The notes under the pieces: model-generated
Told to the model about the DNA's origin: nothing
Databases searched by the model: none
Seen by the model: the letters and a program-made list of their open reading frames with translations, nothing else
Shown: one piece after another, positions 9,809 through 22,340 of the stretch
Position numbering within the stretch: position 1 is the first letter of the stretch
How the letters are laid out: each line of letters begins with the position of its first letter
NCBI RefSeq assembly: GCF_958979055.1
Contig: NC_084895.1
Span: forward strand, 19,700,501-19,764,500
Source of the DNA: Alnus glutinosa
Taxonomy: Eukaryota; Streptophyta; Magnoliopsida; Fagales; Betulaceae
Direction of reading: 5' to 3'
DNA: 64,000 nucleotides
Made by a program: the position numbers and the translations under genes

Positions 9809-12226
9809 ATACTCCTTTATCTAGGCCACCCAAAAAGAACCAAAGCAAGAAAACAAGCTCCTAATATGTCTCAACATAGAAGAATTGTTCCAAACAACCA
9901 GATTTTTCAGTCCTAACCCTCCTTCTTTCTTTGGGAAGCAAACTTCATTCCAAGCTACTTTTGCCTTGCAGAATTTCCATCCTTACCATTCCAAAGAAAC
10001 CCACTAAACTTCTGATTTATATCCTTCAAAATCTTCATAGGCAAGATAAAAATACCTGTCCAATATATTTGGAGACTATAACACAAAAGATAAAAGCTGC
10101 AACCTTCCTGCAAAGGAAAGGTTCTTTGAAGTCCAAGAAACCATCCGACCAGAAATTCTATCCAAAAGCAATCTACAATTAGCAGCAGATAATTTGGAAG
10201 AAATTAGAGGAACTCCCAAATAACGGACAGGGAATGAACCCTCCTTCATCTGCAGATCCTCCAGCAAAAGACCTTTCATTCTATCCGAAACACCTGAACA
10301 AAATAATGAACTTTTAGAAACGTTTGCTTTTAAATCAGATAGTTGCTCAAAATCTTCCATAACTTACTTGATAATTGAGGTAGAAACCAGATTAGCCTCT
10401 GAGAAAATCAATAGATCATCCGCAAAACACAAGTGGGTCAAATTCAGCTTGGAACACCGATGATGATATTTAAAACCAGAACCTGCCCGAGTGCCATTTT
10501 CCATGATTCTAGAAAAAACTTCCATAGCTAGCACAAAAAGATGTGGGGAGAGAGGATCCTTTTGATTCAAGCCTCTACACCAAAGTTCCATTAAAAGAGA
10601 TGGAGAACCGAGGAGAGGAGATACAAACCTTAATCCAATTTGTGAACTTGGCAGGAAAACCAAAACAAGTAAGACAATGGATAATGAATTGCCAATCCAC
10701 TAAATCATAGGCCTTCATTAAATCTATCTTCATTGTGCACTAAGGATTCCCATCCTTCCTATGATAGTTCTTAACAAGTTCTTGAGCCAAAAGAATGTTT
10801 TCCAAAATACACTTTTCTAGAATAAAAGCAGACTAACCCTAATTAGTTAGAACTTTGTTAATTTACTTTAGAGCAAAAATCAACTAACCCTAAGCCCGTA
10901 TCTCTTTTAGGATTTTTAAAATCACCATTAAATTTTAAGATGAATGATTATTAGATTTTGATCCAATATTATTTTTAAAAGCCATATCACTTTTGGAGAC
11001 TGAGACATAAGTCCGACATAAGCATTACTCAGAAGAATATGGTTTTGCTTTTCTTATTGTTTTCGGGAAAATAGAAAAGAGAAAGAGATTTGGATCAAAA
11101 TATATCAAAATTTTCTATTTTCCATGTTTTGCTGTTAAAGATTTTAGTATAAACACTTTCACTAACTACTTTGGAGGAAGTTCAAAACCAAATTTCAGGA
11201 AATTACTCTTCCACTTCTGAATTGGCATAGAGGGAGGAAAAAAAAAAAAAAACAAAAGGTTATGGGTGTTAATTAAATCTATGAAAATATACAATATGAA
11301 AGGCAATTACTTGTTTTTCTTGTAAACAATAGCTACTATTCAGATTTAGATATTGTAAGTTCAAATTATTTGTGCAATATAACCCTACAAATCCAACTCC
11401 TTTGAGATTTCATGCCAGTATGTGGTTGATGGAGTTCAAGAACTCATGTTCTTCACAAATCACAATGGCAGAGGAGGGAAATGCTACAAAAATCATTGTT
11501 TGAGAATAATAACTCAACTAAATGAAGCTCAAAATTCAGATGTTTATGCTATGGCCAAATTGACTTTTGTACATTATAATTTGTAGTAGTTGTTTCTTAA
11601 ATATACCGAAGAAAAACATGGTTGCATTTAGCGTTTTCAATAAATAAAGAGGGAAAGATTTTTACAAGAAAAAATGGGTTCATGTCACACACACAGATTG
11701 TTAGAGGGTTTTACTTGCTGGGTAGTAGACTCATAAGTTCCACCTATAAAATTATTAATTTTACAACTATAGCTAGGTTGGAGGCAGATGAGCCTCAGAG
11801 GTACGTCCAATATGGCCCGTAGAGCAATGAGGTCTTAACTTTTGGGAAGTTAGAAGGTGGGAGATTAACTTTTAAAGACTTAAGGTTTATGTCTAGTGGG
11901 CCTATGTGTTGTTTTGGTTATTGTGTAGTTTTTTTGAAGCTCAAGAACAATGTTGAGATAAGTATATTGAACTAATTCTTACAAAAGTTCCTGATTGAAT
12001 GAAAGTTATGTTCATAATTGTGCACTGCCTTTTTAAAAGCTGTGTTTTTTTGTTTAAAAAGAAAATATCAAACCTGTTTTCTGCGAAGTCATTTATCTAG
12101 AATGGTAGTACTGACACGTGGATATTACAATTAATGCAATTATCCAGGTGGGGAGTTATCAAGTTACATAACCACTCCTCAAGGCCTATTTTGTGTTTCT
12201 CCCACGTCGATAACTGGTCTTCGGAT

Positions 12227-12386
12227 GAGTAATACTAGAAGTCATAATTATGTCCCTCAAAAACTTAAAATCATCATTGAACTTGTGATATATTATTATT
12301 AAATTTTAATTCAATTGTAATTTTAAAAGTCTCATTAATTTTGGAAGGACACAAAAAAAATATGGGTATGATTTTTATAATTATTC
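12227..12386. mobile_element. Mutator-type MITE at the A/B border
   Basis: Starts GAGTAATACTAGAAGTCATA and ends in the near-complement ...TTATTC. Same element and same place as 51,379-51,537 (D/E border) and 1-50. Confidence 0.65.
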
Positions 12387-13364
12387 CTTCAGGAGTAGCT
12401 TAACCATCCCAAAGGAGTCGGGGATTCGTTCAACAACCCTCACTAGTCCACCCCAAACCGAGCAATAGGGGGTTGCTAACCCACCACCCCAAGTTCCATT
12501 TCTTAAACTAACGCTTATTTATCTATTATCATATCTTTAAGAAAAATATTCTCTATGTTGATGCCAAAATTATTTGAGGATGTTGAGTAATGTGATTTGC
12601 ATGACAAAATATGTGACTTGCATTGTTGCATGTTTCCCTTCTCATTTATTTTGTAAGAGAAAACTAAAATATCACTTCAACATGCAAAAACAAAGGGGTT
12701 TAATGACAATTATCAAAAGCCAGAGAGCTAAATTATAATTAGAGTATACATCAAAGGGATAAATTTTTAAAAAATATAGCCCAATGAATCCACTAGTACC
12801 TAGAAGGGGGGGTTTAATAGGTATTCACAAATATAATGTGGAATTTAAAAATTTATCATCACACAAACCATTACAAAAAAATTATGAAGACAAGCGACCC
12901 ATGTGACCTCCATCACATTAGCTCTCCCAAAATCTCTTGACAATTCTTCTACTTGATCTCCTTTTCTAGAACTCCAGTCGACATTGATTGTTGTTGATGA
13001 ACAGTTATGGTTTACAGCAAAGGCTATAAGAGAGAAGCAATTGAAAGCTCAAGAACATGAGTTTCTCTCTCTTAGCACATGAAGAAATATGCTCTTTGTT
13101 CACTGGAAATAATGCCTCAAGAGAACCAAAAGCCCTTAAATAGACTTGGAAAAGTAGCCCTCAAATCTGAAATGCAGTTTTCCAAACATTGCAGATTTTG
13201 CGTGCTTGTTTGGACGGAAAGTGAGAAGGAAGTAAATTCCTGACAAAGACAAATCGGTGGAAAATTAAAAATAATTTATACAAACAAACAACAAAAAACA
13301 AGATCCATCCTACACCCAGATTGCATACAAATGAAAAAGAAGCAAATCGATTGACTAGAGAAAA

Positions 13365-13586
13365 CTAAGCCTTCTTTAGAGACTTGGGCTCTTTGGCAGC
13401 CTTGTCCGCTGTTTTCTTTGGAAAGAGAACAGGGTTGGTGTTGGGAAGGACACCGCCATGAACAATGGTAACACCTGCAAGTAACTTCCCAAGCTCTTCA
13501 TCGTTCCTCCAAGCCAGCAGAATATGCCTTGGAATGATCTTGTTCTTCCTCTTGTCACGAGCTGCATTTCCAGCCAACTGCAGCTC
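13365..13586 (-). pseudogene. Histone H2A last exon, copy B, open frame but no first exon
   Basis: On the minus strand this is the best-preserved H2A remnant. It reads [20 protein letters not shown], then [34 protein letters not shown] and a lysine-rich tail ending SLKKA and TAG. The frame is open from a splice-acceptor-like AG to the stop. It covers the third helix, the docking domain and the C-terminal tail, and keeps the acidic-patch residues DEE. No exon for the histone tail and the first helices is found in copy B. The non-canonical W in LAWRN and the missing first exon argue against a functional histone, although a distant or trans exon cannot be excluded. Confidence 0.75.
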
Positions 13587-14842
13587 TTTGACGCACATTT
13601 ATGCAAAATGACTTCACAATGAAGAACGAAAAAAAGAGGCTGAAATTGAAGCAGTACAGAAAAGAAACACCACTACCTCACTTTGCAATCAGACACAAAT
13701 ACTAAAAACTCCATATTAAATAGCCATTTGGATTAGTTTCAGAAATTTATCAAAGGTCAAACCCACATGGAAAAAAGTAAATCCTACAAAATTTCCACTT
13801 CATCTCTGAAAATTTACCAAATGGAACAATGGGTTCGTCAAAGAAAAATCAGCTACCATTAATGCAATGTATACATTTTCTGTCCTACATTTCAATGAAA
13901 GCAAACATTCATTTAGCCGTTTAGGGCAATAAACACAAACACAGACCCACGAATTTTCGAACCAAAACTTTAGCCTAGTGAGCAAAACAACCCACATCTA
14001 ATTAAGTAAATCACAGATCTGAGAGCTAGAAACAATACCAAGTTCTAAAGCACCCAAAACAGAAAATGAAACAAATGAATACAGCATAGTTGAAACTCAA
14101 ACAATCAGAGAAGGGAAAAACAAAGAGATAAATTAATGGAACAAGGAAACCTTGACACCAGTGATAATATCAGGCGGTGTAGTCTTGGGCTATACAGATT
14201 GATCTTTGTTCTTTTTACATTGAAAGTTGAAACTGGTATCATCTTTTCTTAGAAAAGAGCAAAAGAGAAAGTGATAGTTACAATTCATAGATGCTCTCTC
14301 TGCTGTTTGGAACTTCAAAATTGAGTACGCATAACATTGACAGAACAAACGTATATCAAATTTGAACCAACCTATTTGATTTAAATGGAAAAATCAAATG
14401 GAGAAAAAAGTAGTCCATTGAAAAAAAGATATTGGCCAACTTCAACCAACATTTGGGCATGGTTTCATTGTAAAACAAGAGAAAGAAGGCACTAAGCAAC
14501 ACATAAAAAGGGATTATCAACAACTCAGACTTGTTAGCAACCATAACTTTGTTACCCAATCTATTCCACATTGTATTGAACCAATACCCTTGATTTTTGC
14601 TATTCAACAAGGGAATACACTTACTAGCTTACAAGCCGGTTCACAGTACTACCACCTGGCCCCCTAGCCGACCCAATCAATTGGGTTTTTCATGTGTTTT
14701 CATGGTGTGTGATGTCAGTCCATAGTCCCTTTGGAGCAAGGGGGGAATGTTTTGTCATTTTCTGTCAATTTGTTTAGATAAGTTCTAAATGCAGAGCAGA
14801 ACACAGGAGACTGATAACAAAGACTACATTATGAAAAAACAT

Positions 14843-15119
14843 TTTTTTTTTATAAGTAAAGATAAATATGATAAAAAGCATAAGGCACCGCTAAGTATAC
14901 AAGTAATATACAACAAGAAGTACCCAACTAAAGCTAGCACAAGAAAGAACCAAACAACCCAGAACAAACAGGACCCACCCAAGAAAAACCCAAAAAAACA
15001 CAAAAAGCTCCCAAACCCAAAGCCCACAAACACCAACAACCCTCAAACTTGAAACCCACACGAAGCACTCAGAACTAAAAAATGTGGGCCTTCCCTTTCC
15101 CACATCTAGAGGACGTGCT
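14843..15119 (-). mobile_element. 5'-truncated L1 tail, copy B
   Basis: Ortholog of 2,516-2,804, with flanking repeats CTACATTA(T/A)GAAAAA.. at 14,824-14,842 and 15,120-15,137. Confidence 0.8.
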
Positions 15120-15912
15120 CTACATTAAGAAAAACATCTTTTCGAAAATAGTGCCAATGAACAATGGGTCATGTCTGTCATAACTCATGATTGATCATCG
15201 TTGTCTCTATATTCCATCACAGAGATTTGAATATGAATATGAACTATCAAAAGACACATATCTCTACTTCATTTCACAAATCAAAGCCCCCCCTCCTATT
15301 TTAGTATGTTCAAAATACTGATTTTTAGTCATCAATGTGAAATGCCCAAAAAAGAGATAATTGCTCTTAGAGATAAAAATCGGTGAGAGTGAGAAAAATC
15401 AAAGAGAGGGAGGGAGGGAGGGAGAGAAAAATACGAGAATGAGCTGCAAGAGAGACAAGAATACCTGAGATGTGAAAACCCCAACGGCGATGGCAAAGGG
15501 AAACTCAAAAGCCAAAACCGAAAAGAGACAAGATCCTTGCGAGAGAAGGAGTTGTGCGGAGCAAAGAGAGAAAGAAGGAGACTTTGAAGTTGAGCAAGGA
15601 GAACTTGAGAAGGTTGGGTGTGTGGATTGAGCGTGAAGGAGAAGGTCAGGTGCACAGGTTGAGCGAGACTATGAGAGGGGAAAATGGTGTGCAAAAACTT
15701 TACTTTTTTAAAAAAAATAAAATAAAAATGGAAACCATTTTACGCCGGTTAAAAGATGTTATTCTTGTCAACCGAAAATGATTTCAGTTTCCTAAGATTT
15801 TCGGACGTACCAAACATTGGGAAATGAGTAAAACCATTATGTCAAAACAATGGGGCCTTAATCGCTAGTATATGATTCTTTGTTTCAATTTGTGATTGTA
15901 TAACCACGTCTA

Positions 15913-16318
15913 CAATTTTTGCACCTTGTATATCCCAATTGGATTAACAACCCAATTGCTTTCTTTGGAATCTACTCCAAAACATAATACCACCACTCTT
16001 TGCAGATGAGCCTGTGACTGCAGTAGAAAACTTAAAGCATCACACATCCACAGAATGCATATGCATAGAGATGACACCACAATATCAACAAGCTTAAGAA
16101 CATACCCAAATACGGCACATTAATTCCAATGGATTGCTGGCCAGGTATGATAAGTTCGCATGTAAAATGATAAATGAGGAAACATAAGCCATATATAGAA
16201 GTTCTCAGTTCAATAAAGCTACCAGTTTCTCTATATGCTTCGAGGATGATGTTGTTAAGAGACTCAAAACTGTCCAAAGACTCAATTTCATTAAAATCTC
16301 ATAATAGGCCTAATTTAG
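15913..16318 (-). other. Conserved block 3' of mTERF, copy B
   Basis: Ortholog of 3,835-4,190. It has the roughly 46 bp that copy A lacks. Minus-strand reading includes MDSFESLNNIILEAYRETGS. Coding status is uncertain. Confidence 0.3.
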
Positions 16319-16338
16319 GTCAACTACATGGCAAATTC

Positions 16339-16888
16339 TCGGGGTGAAAATACCGGGAGATAATAACCAGCCGCATCTGCTATCCGCATATGTGGATGCG
16401 GTTAGCAAAAATAAGGTATACGGATGCAGTTAATAACCATATCTCCATTCCCTTTACATATAATACATATCATATATATTTAGTTAAATTCACTAAAACA
16501 ATACCGTTTTGAATTTGGTATATTTCGGACCTTTAGATTATGTTAAGATCTTTTCACTATCATCTCAAAGTCATACTTCACTATATTTACTTTTTTTCCT
16601 TTCCTTGAGTAATCCGAATCCCAATTACTGTATGAGATAATGACTCTCTATGGCTAATAATCATGAATTGTGTAACAAGTTAAACTTAATTTATTTAAAC
16701 TTGCAAATTGTAATAACCGCATTATTACATATAGATTTCAATAGTAATTCAAAACTCTTATTATCTCATATGCGAATAGCGGATAATAACTGCATTTAAT
16801 AATCGTGCAGATGCAGATATCTAAAAGTAATACCAGTATTATGCGAATGTAAATATTGCTAATAACCGTATCCGCATTTTCGTCCCTA
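16339..16888. mobile_element. hAT-type MITE, copy B
   Basis: Ortholog of 4,214-4,758, flanked by the same GCAAATTC duplication (16,331-16,338 and 16,889-16,896). The right terminal repeat has one change (CGTCCCTA). Confidence 0.85.
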
Positions 16889-16896
16889 GCAAATTC

Positions 16897-17046
16897 ACAA
16901 GATATAAAGTGCCTTGTGCCTTGAGCACACATACCAAAGACATTAAGCACATTGAGAAATAGACACTCATGATAGAATCGTCTGGGTGTCAAGCTAGGAT
17001 GTTTCATCACACTTAAAAATAGGCTGTGAGCAAAAACAAAAGCCAT
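16897..17046 (-). other. Conserved exon-like segment, copy B
   Basis: Ortholog of 4,767-4,916. Open on the minus strand, starting MAFVFAHSLFLSVMKHPSLT. Function unknown. Confidence 0.3.
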
Positions 17047-17372
17047 ACAAATCAGTCATTGCCTGCAATTCAGGGTCATTTTTCTCTTTTCAGGGCTGGT
17101 ACAGAGGAGGGAATTCAAACACAAGTGGCGATATGTGAGTTATGATTTTGTTTGGAATCTAAAAACTATGTCATACCATAATATTTGATACTTTTGTCTT
17201 GGACATCACATTGTCCAGGTCAAAACAGAGTAAGATAATCCAAATCCAATGCCCAATAACTTACTTTTTGGCCATACAATACCTAATAAATTGAAAATGC
17301 TTTAACTGCCAACTATGACACACATCAAATTGAAAGTCAAAATGTTACAAGTTTTCCATCCGGCATACCTTC

Positions 17373-18554
17373 TCAGACTGAAATGCTACATGAAGCAGAC
17401 ATCTTACCCTGATATACCTTCAACAATTGAGGAACATCATCCCGAAATCTGATCACAAACTTCTCCAAAAACACCCTCTCACTCGGTAGCAAGAAAGTCC
17501 CCAAGGCCAAGTTATTCTTGACCAAACCCTTGGCTTGCAAAATTCGAACAACTGACCACCGAGGGATAATTCTTTTTTCCAAGCTTGTATTTATAACTCG
17601 AGGAATTGAAGCAACATCTGTTGATGGCCAACCACTTTTGTTCACAAGGAAATCCATTGTTTTCGTCATATTCTCTTCTGAAACTACCATACAATTTGGA
17701 TGCCTTTTAAATGCTGCGAGGGCCGTGTCCCTTGACCAACCCCACCTCTTATAAAGCTTCAATCTTGATTCCAGCTTTCATTTATTCATCTTCAATAATG
17801 CTTGGATTGCGAGGACAAACTCCATTTTTAAGGGATCGAATCCGATTTCTGTAACCTGTTGGGCAGCCTCAACAAACCTAGTATGCTTAATAAACGCTAT
17901 AGAGGGATAACTGCTTACGAAGAATGAGATTCTAGATAGAGGCACTCCAAGTTGTCTCAAAAGTGCAATGTTAGGAGCCACAGTATTCGTTACATCACAT
18001 AGAAAAGAACGTGTTGCGCGCTTGAAAGTTTTCAGGACTTCCTCGTCAACAAGTACAGTCTTAAGGAAATTATAGGAGGGGATAATACGTTTCTCTAAGT
18101 TGGTTTTGAACAGAAATGGGTTTGAAGAAAGGATGGTAATGAGGTCAGAGCTCGAAACCCCTATGGAACGCATAAGCTCAATCTTGGGCAAAAGGGTCTT
18201 CTCAGGATGAGCTAAAAGAACCTGTGGATGCATCCTGACGATTTTGGAGATCTGGGTATTGCCGAATCCATTCTCTTTAAGAAAATTTAGCACCAAGTCT
18301 GGTTTCTCTGGGTTCTGAAATACTACCCTCTGGGATGCTAAAATTGCATATTTTGCGGACAACCCACAAGAGTTTATGAGGTAAGACACTGCAAAAGAAT
18401 GTTTTTCCTCTTCTGGTATTTCATTAGATTCAACTAAACTACCTACTGATGTAAACGATTTGACAATAAAGAAACCATTTTGCTGAAGAAAACCTAAATG
18501 GGTCCTCCTGTGTTTGAGTACTTCTAGCTGCCTTGAACAGAGAAAACCAAACAT
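17373..18554 (-). pseudogene. mTERF family gene, copy B, with one nonsense mutation
   Basis: The same 1,182-bp frame as copy A, colinear and without frameshift. An in-frame TGA at 17,778-17,780 stops it after residue 258 (...LLKMNK). Copies C and D have CAA (Gln) there and copy A has CCA (Pro). The 134 codons downstream stay open and close to C and end with the same six-residue extension as A (ASCSISV-like). The stop removes the last two or three helical repeats. A truncated 258-residue product is possible. A downstream Met (17,762) restarts the frame, but without a targeting peptide. Loss of function looks recent because no other lesion is present. Confidence 0.85.
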
Positions 18555-18934
18555 AACTGACTCACCAAAATATTTCGAGAGACAGCTTCAACTGGGCTCC
18601 TCGCCTCCTGGAATGGTTGATTTATCCTTCAGAGAATACTGGCTTCTGAATTCTTCATGCGCTTCTAATCTGAGGGGTGCTTGAGTTCAATCAAAACAGT
18701 GTAGAACAATTTAGTCCAACCACACTGGATCTCTCAGCCAATCACCCACCCTTCTTCCTTCTCCACGCCCAACCTCAAACACCATAGTCGCCACTGCCAA
18801 CTTCCTCAAGCCCCACCCCCCCAACTCTATCCCTCCCTAAGCCCTCCTGAAACCCTTCTCAGCCACTTTCACCCTTCTTCCAAGTCCCCAACAACAATGA
18901 TGAGGGAGCACGGGATTGAGTGCGGTTAAATCCA

Positions 18935-20019
18935 AGGGAAATGGCTCTTTTTGTTAAAAAAATAAAATTTAATTAAAAACTGTCCTTTGATGTGATATCT
19001 AGGGATAGTTTTTAATTAAATTTTAGGGTTAAATATTTCAGAGGTATCTGAGTTTTACATGTTTTTAAATCTAGTACTTCAGTTTCATTTCGTATCACAA
19101 ATAGTACCTGAATTTGAAAGAAAAAAGCTCTAGGTAGTACCTGTCAGATTTCTCGTCCAAATTTCAACTTCTCGCCACGTGTCAACCGCTGAGGTTGACA
19201 CGTGGCACAAAAAAAAAATTAAAAATTTAAAAATTTAAAAAATGATTAAAATTAAAAAAATTTTAAAAAAAAAACTAAAAAAAAAAAAAAAAAGAAAAAA
19301 AAAAGAGGGGTGGCTGAGCCACCCCCCTTGGCCACCATGGGGGTGGCCAGCCACCCCCTTGGCCGGTCTGGGGTGGCCGAACCACCCCAAAGGGGGTGGT
19401 TCGCCCACCCCACAGTTGAAAAAAAAAAAAAAAAAAAATTGAAGGGTTTTGGCCCTAGGGGGTGGTTCGGCCACCCCACAGTTGAAAAAAAAAAAAAAAA
19501 AATTGAAGGGTTTTGGCCCTAGGGGGTGGTTCGGCCACCCCCAGTCCGGCCTGTCCGGGGGTGGCCGAACCACCCCCGTGGCCCTAGGGGGTGGTTTCGG
19601 CCACCCCCTAGGGCCAAAACCCTTCAAAAATTTTTTTTTTTTTTTTTTTCAACTGTGGGGTGACCGAACCACCCCATAGGGGGTGGTTCGGCCACCCCAG
19701 ACCGGCCAGACCGGCCAAGGGGGTGGCTCAGCCACCCCTCCTTTTTTATCTTTTTTTCTTTTTCTTTTTTTTTTCATTTTTTTTATTTTAAACATTTTTT
19801 TAATTTTTTTTTTATGTGGTGCCACGTGTCAACTTCAGCGGTTGACACGTGCGCGAGAAATTGAAATTCCCACCAGAAATCTGACAGGTACTACCTAGGA
19901 TTTTTTTTTTTTTTTCCAAATTCAGGTACTACCTGTGATACGAAATGAAACTGAGGTACTAAATTTAAAAACATGTAAAACTCAAGTACCTCTAGGGTAT
20001 TTAACCCTAAATTTTATTT
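18935..20019. mobile_element. GC-rich foldback element, private to copy B
   Basis: 1,085 bp flanked by a 9-bp duplication TTAAATCCA (18,926-18,934 and 20,020-20,028). Copies A (near 6,715) and C (near 30,750) keep the empty site with one copy. Inverted arms of over 150 bp hold GGTACT-type motifs and a GTTGACACGTGGCA palindrome near 19,195 and 19,840. The centre (19,310-19,740) is many inverted and direct copies of GGGGTGG(T/C)TCGGCCACCCC-like units separated by poly-A/T. No protein is encoded; open frames across the centre are low-complexity. The 9-bp duplication suggests Mutator-type mobilisation. A smaller palindrome (18,968-19,020) lies at the left end. Confidence 0.85.
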
Positions 20020-20417
20020 TTAAATCCAGATGATTTTCAACCTTATGATTATGTTTAGATGACGGGGCTAAATCCAGAGGTGAGCCGCTCCTGATTTAAC
20101 TGGTTGCTTAATTTTGGATTTAATCCTCTCGAAATTATTTGACAAATTTGAGAGAATTTGGGAATTTGATTATGAGAGATTAATTATAAGATCTATTTGT
20201 ATAAATAAAAATTGAGTTGTGTTACTACTTTTTCAGTCAAGTGAATTTTATAAAGTAAAAAGAATTTATACGAAAATGTGAAAAAATAAAAAATAAAGAC
20301 AAAAATTTGTATAGTAGTGAATTTTTTTTTATTTAAATAATAATAAAAAAATTTTATGTGATATAAAAAATGAAAAAAGTTATAATGTTTTAAAGTTGAT
20401 GTTTTTTAGGAGAAGTG

Positions 20418-20460
<43 letters not shown>

Positions 20461-20491
20461 GGGGGGGTGGGGTGGGGAGGGGAGGGGAGGG
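20418..20491 (+). repeat. A35-G15 tract with G-quadruplex potential, copy B
   Basis: 35 adenines are followed by 15 guanines and then four more G4/G5 runs separated by single T or A. Copy C has a shorter version (31,142-31,164). Such a tract could form a G-quadruplex on the + strand. Confidence 0.85.
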
Positions 20492-20930
20492 GGTTGCCAA
20501 ATAGGATAATCTCCGACATGTATGTCTATTATTTTTCAAGCCATGCTACATATGCACCCCTCATCCCCTCCCTCATCCTCCCTTTATAATAAAAAAATTA
20601 GTTTTAAGAAAAGGGTAATACTTGGCTGAAGCAAAATTTTCGAAAATCATCAAAGACAACTTTTTTCTTAAAATCAATTTTTTTAAGGAAAATGGGAGAC
20701 AAAGGGGGAATGAGGGGTGCATTTCTAGCATTTCTCATTATTTTCTGCACAATCACAAACCAATTTTTAAGTCAGACTTAAAAAAGGCAGTAGTATTATA
20801 TATATGATGCATAAAAAGATCTATTGCTATTAATCATTAATAAATCCATGTAATTTTTCATTATCCATGATGCTTTTCTCAAATCAAGAAATTTAATGGT
20901 AGTATCTTTACGTATCCTTTGAATAATGTT

Positions 20931-21082
20931 AGGAAATATTTTTTTTTTATCCTTTTAAAGTTGATGTAGCTTTTAAAATCGCAATTGAATTAAAATTTAA
21001 TAGTGCTTCATCTCAAATCTAAGGATGATTTTAAGAGATACGTCAATTTGAAAGGATAAAAAGATAATCTTTAACATTACTC
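20931..21082. mobile_element. Mutator-type MITE, copy B
   Basis: Foldback with termini GAATAATGTTA / TAACATTACTC and imperfect 9-bp flanks GTATCCTTT and ATATCTTTT. Orthologs at 31,553-31,716 and 50,479-50,638. Confidence 0.7.
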
Positions 21083-21984
21083 ATATCTTTTAGTTAAGAT
21101 AAAATATTACCCTTTCCACTCATGTTTGCCATAAAAATGGAAAACCAAACTCGACACAAGAATATTTGATATAATAAAGTTTTAAAGAAAAAGGCTTTAC
21201 CCTATCTACGAAAAATAACATGGTTGCATTTAGTGTTTCAATAAACAAAGAGGGAGAGATTTTTACCAAAAAAAAAAAAATGGGTTCATGTCACACATAT
21301 TTTGTTAGAGGGTTTTACTTTCTAAGTAGTGGATTTATAAGTTCCACCTCTAAAATTGTTAGTGTGGCCCATGCAAGATGCATGGCCTATGCTGAGAGGG
21401 GCTACATGGCTCCTATAATGTTTTTGAGTATATTGTGAATTGCTGCAGAAAGTGGCCACGTGATGGCACTGCCCTACTCTAGTGAACCTGTTATGCTAAT
21501 ATATTACGATTAATTCAATTATCCAGTGAGAAGTTATAGAACCACTCCTCGAAGCCTATTTTGTGCTTCACCTACCTCAATAACTAGTCTTCAGGGAGAG
21601 TAATGTATGTACCTCTCACATGTTTTAAGACATTTATCAACTTATTAAACCTGTTTATAGCTAATTTTTATCCGATCTGCTCTACCTATCAATGTGAGTG
21701 TAGCTTGCATGAGACCTAACAGACACAGGCTTATAGGCTATAGCTACAATAATTAGCACTATTTATATATGCAGAGCCAAAATAACACAGTACAATGAAA
21801 TTCCTTCAGGCATTAGTCCTCTGTAATCTGTATCTGTTTGGCTGTGACATTCTCTACTTGCAAAGAAAAGAACAATAAAAATGAAGAAAACGGGGGCACG
21901 GGGAGAGAACTGAAAAAGGAAAGGAAAAACTAAACCGTAAAAGAGAGAAGTTTGGCAACACAATTATCTCCCTCTTTATTTTTA

Positions 21985-22340
21985 ATTTTTTAGAAAATGC
22001 TTTATTTTTTAAATTTTTATTCTCAACAGTAGTTTTCAAATGATGTGTCGTTATCCCATAAGATAATGAAACATTTTTCAAAAGGAATGTGTTATTTCTA
22101 CATCACATTACCTTACATCAATTCTACACCAAGACACATAGGGTGTGAAATCCATGTATATGAGACTCATATATATGAAAACTACGTGCATGAGTCTCAC
22201 ACTCTATGTATCTTAGTCTAGAGTTGATGTAGGATAATGTGATGTAGAAAAATTATTTCCCTTCCCAAAATAATAGATCACATGAGATTGTGACACATCA
22301 TTTGGAAACTAAATTTTTGGAAAAAAAAATAAAAATAAAA
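21985..22340. mobile_element. Nested foldback MITEs, copy B
   Basis: An outer inverted repeat (TTTTCAAATGATGTGTC near 22,033; GACACATCATTTGG near 22,291) encloses a complete inner foldback (22,092-22,254) with ends TTATTTCTACATCACATTA / TAATGTGATGTAGAAA. Same arrangement in copy C (about 32,970-33,300). Confidence 0.65.

Larger units (their letters stand above)
7037..10856 (-). mobile_element. 5'-truncated L1 LINE (dead), split by a solo LTR
   Basis: Reads on the minus strand. The 5' end (near 10,850) falls inside the reverse transcriptase: a QSAFI-like motif is followed by MKAYDLVDW, then SPHLFVLAMEV, an intact catalytic motif FADDLLIF (near 10,410), YLGVPL and GRLQLLSF. After the solo LTR the frame resumes as IPQSCSWSWRKLLKLR, GDGKGIHLWLDNWHPSEILF and a zinc-finger-RT-like end (7,372-7,900). 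The 3' tail is (ATA)n at 7,037-7,063. Several stops break the frame, including TAG in WVA*IKEY (probably TGG) and TAG in GNP*CTMK. The endonuclease and ORF1 are missing. I could not find a target duplication. Confidence 0.85.
1..12226. repeat. Segmental duplication copy A
   Basis: First of five tandem copies of one block. It aligns by eye with 12,387-25,082 (B), 25,664-37,206 (C), 37,207-51,378 (D) and the start of 51,538-52,612 (E). Order: leader (54-992), H2A last exon, L1 tail, conserved block with a hAT MITE, mTERF gene, 5' flank, then a right flank (10,857-12,226) like that of D. About 3.8 kb of LINE plus LTR (7,037-10,856) is private to A, so the underlying unit is about 8.4 kb. Outside the listed features I see only AT-rich sequence. 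The window edge cuts the copy on the left. Confidence 0.9.

Noticed and set aside
11622..11822. Open frame starting MHLAFS, repeated at 21,220, 31,861 and near 50,790
   Set aside because: The frame shifts between copies and the conserved unit is the DNA block, not a protein.
19235..19679. Overlapping frames on both strands in the GC-rich foldback
   Set aside because: They consist of poly-Lys or poly-Phe plus Pro/Gly repeats produced by homopolymers and inverted GGCCACCCC units. No domain.
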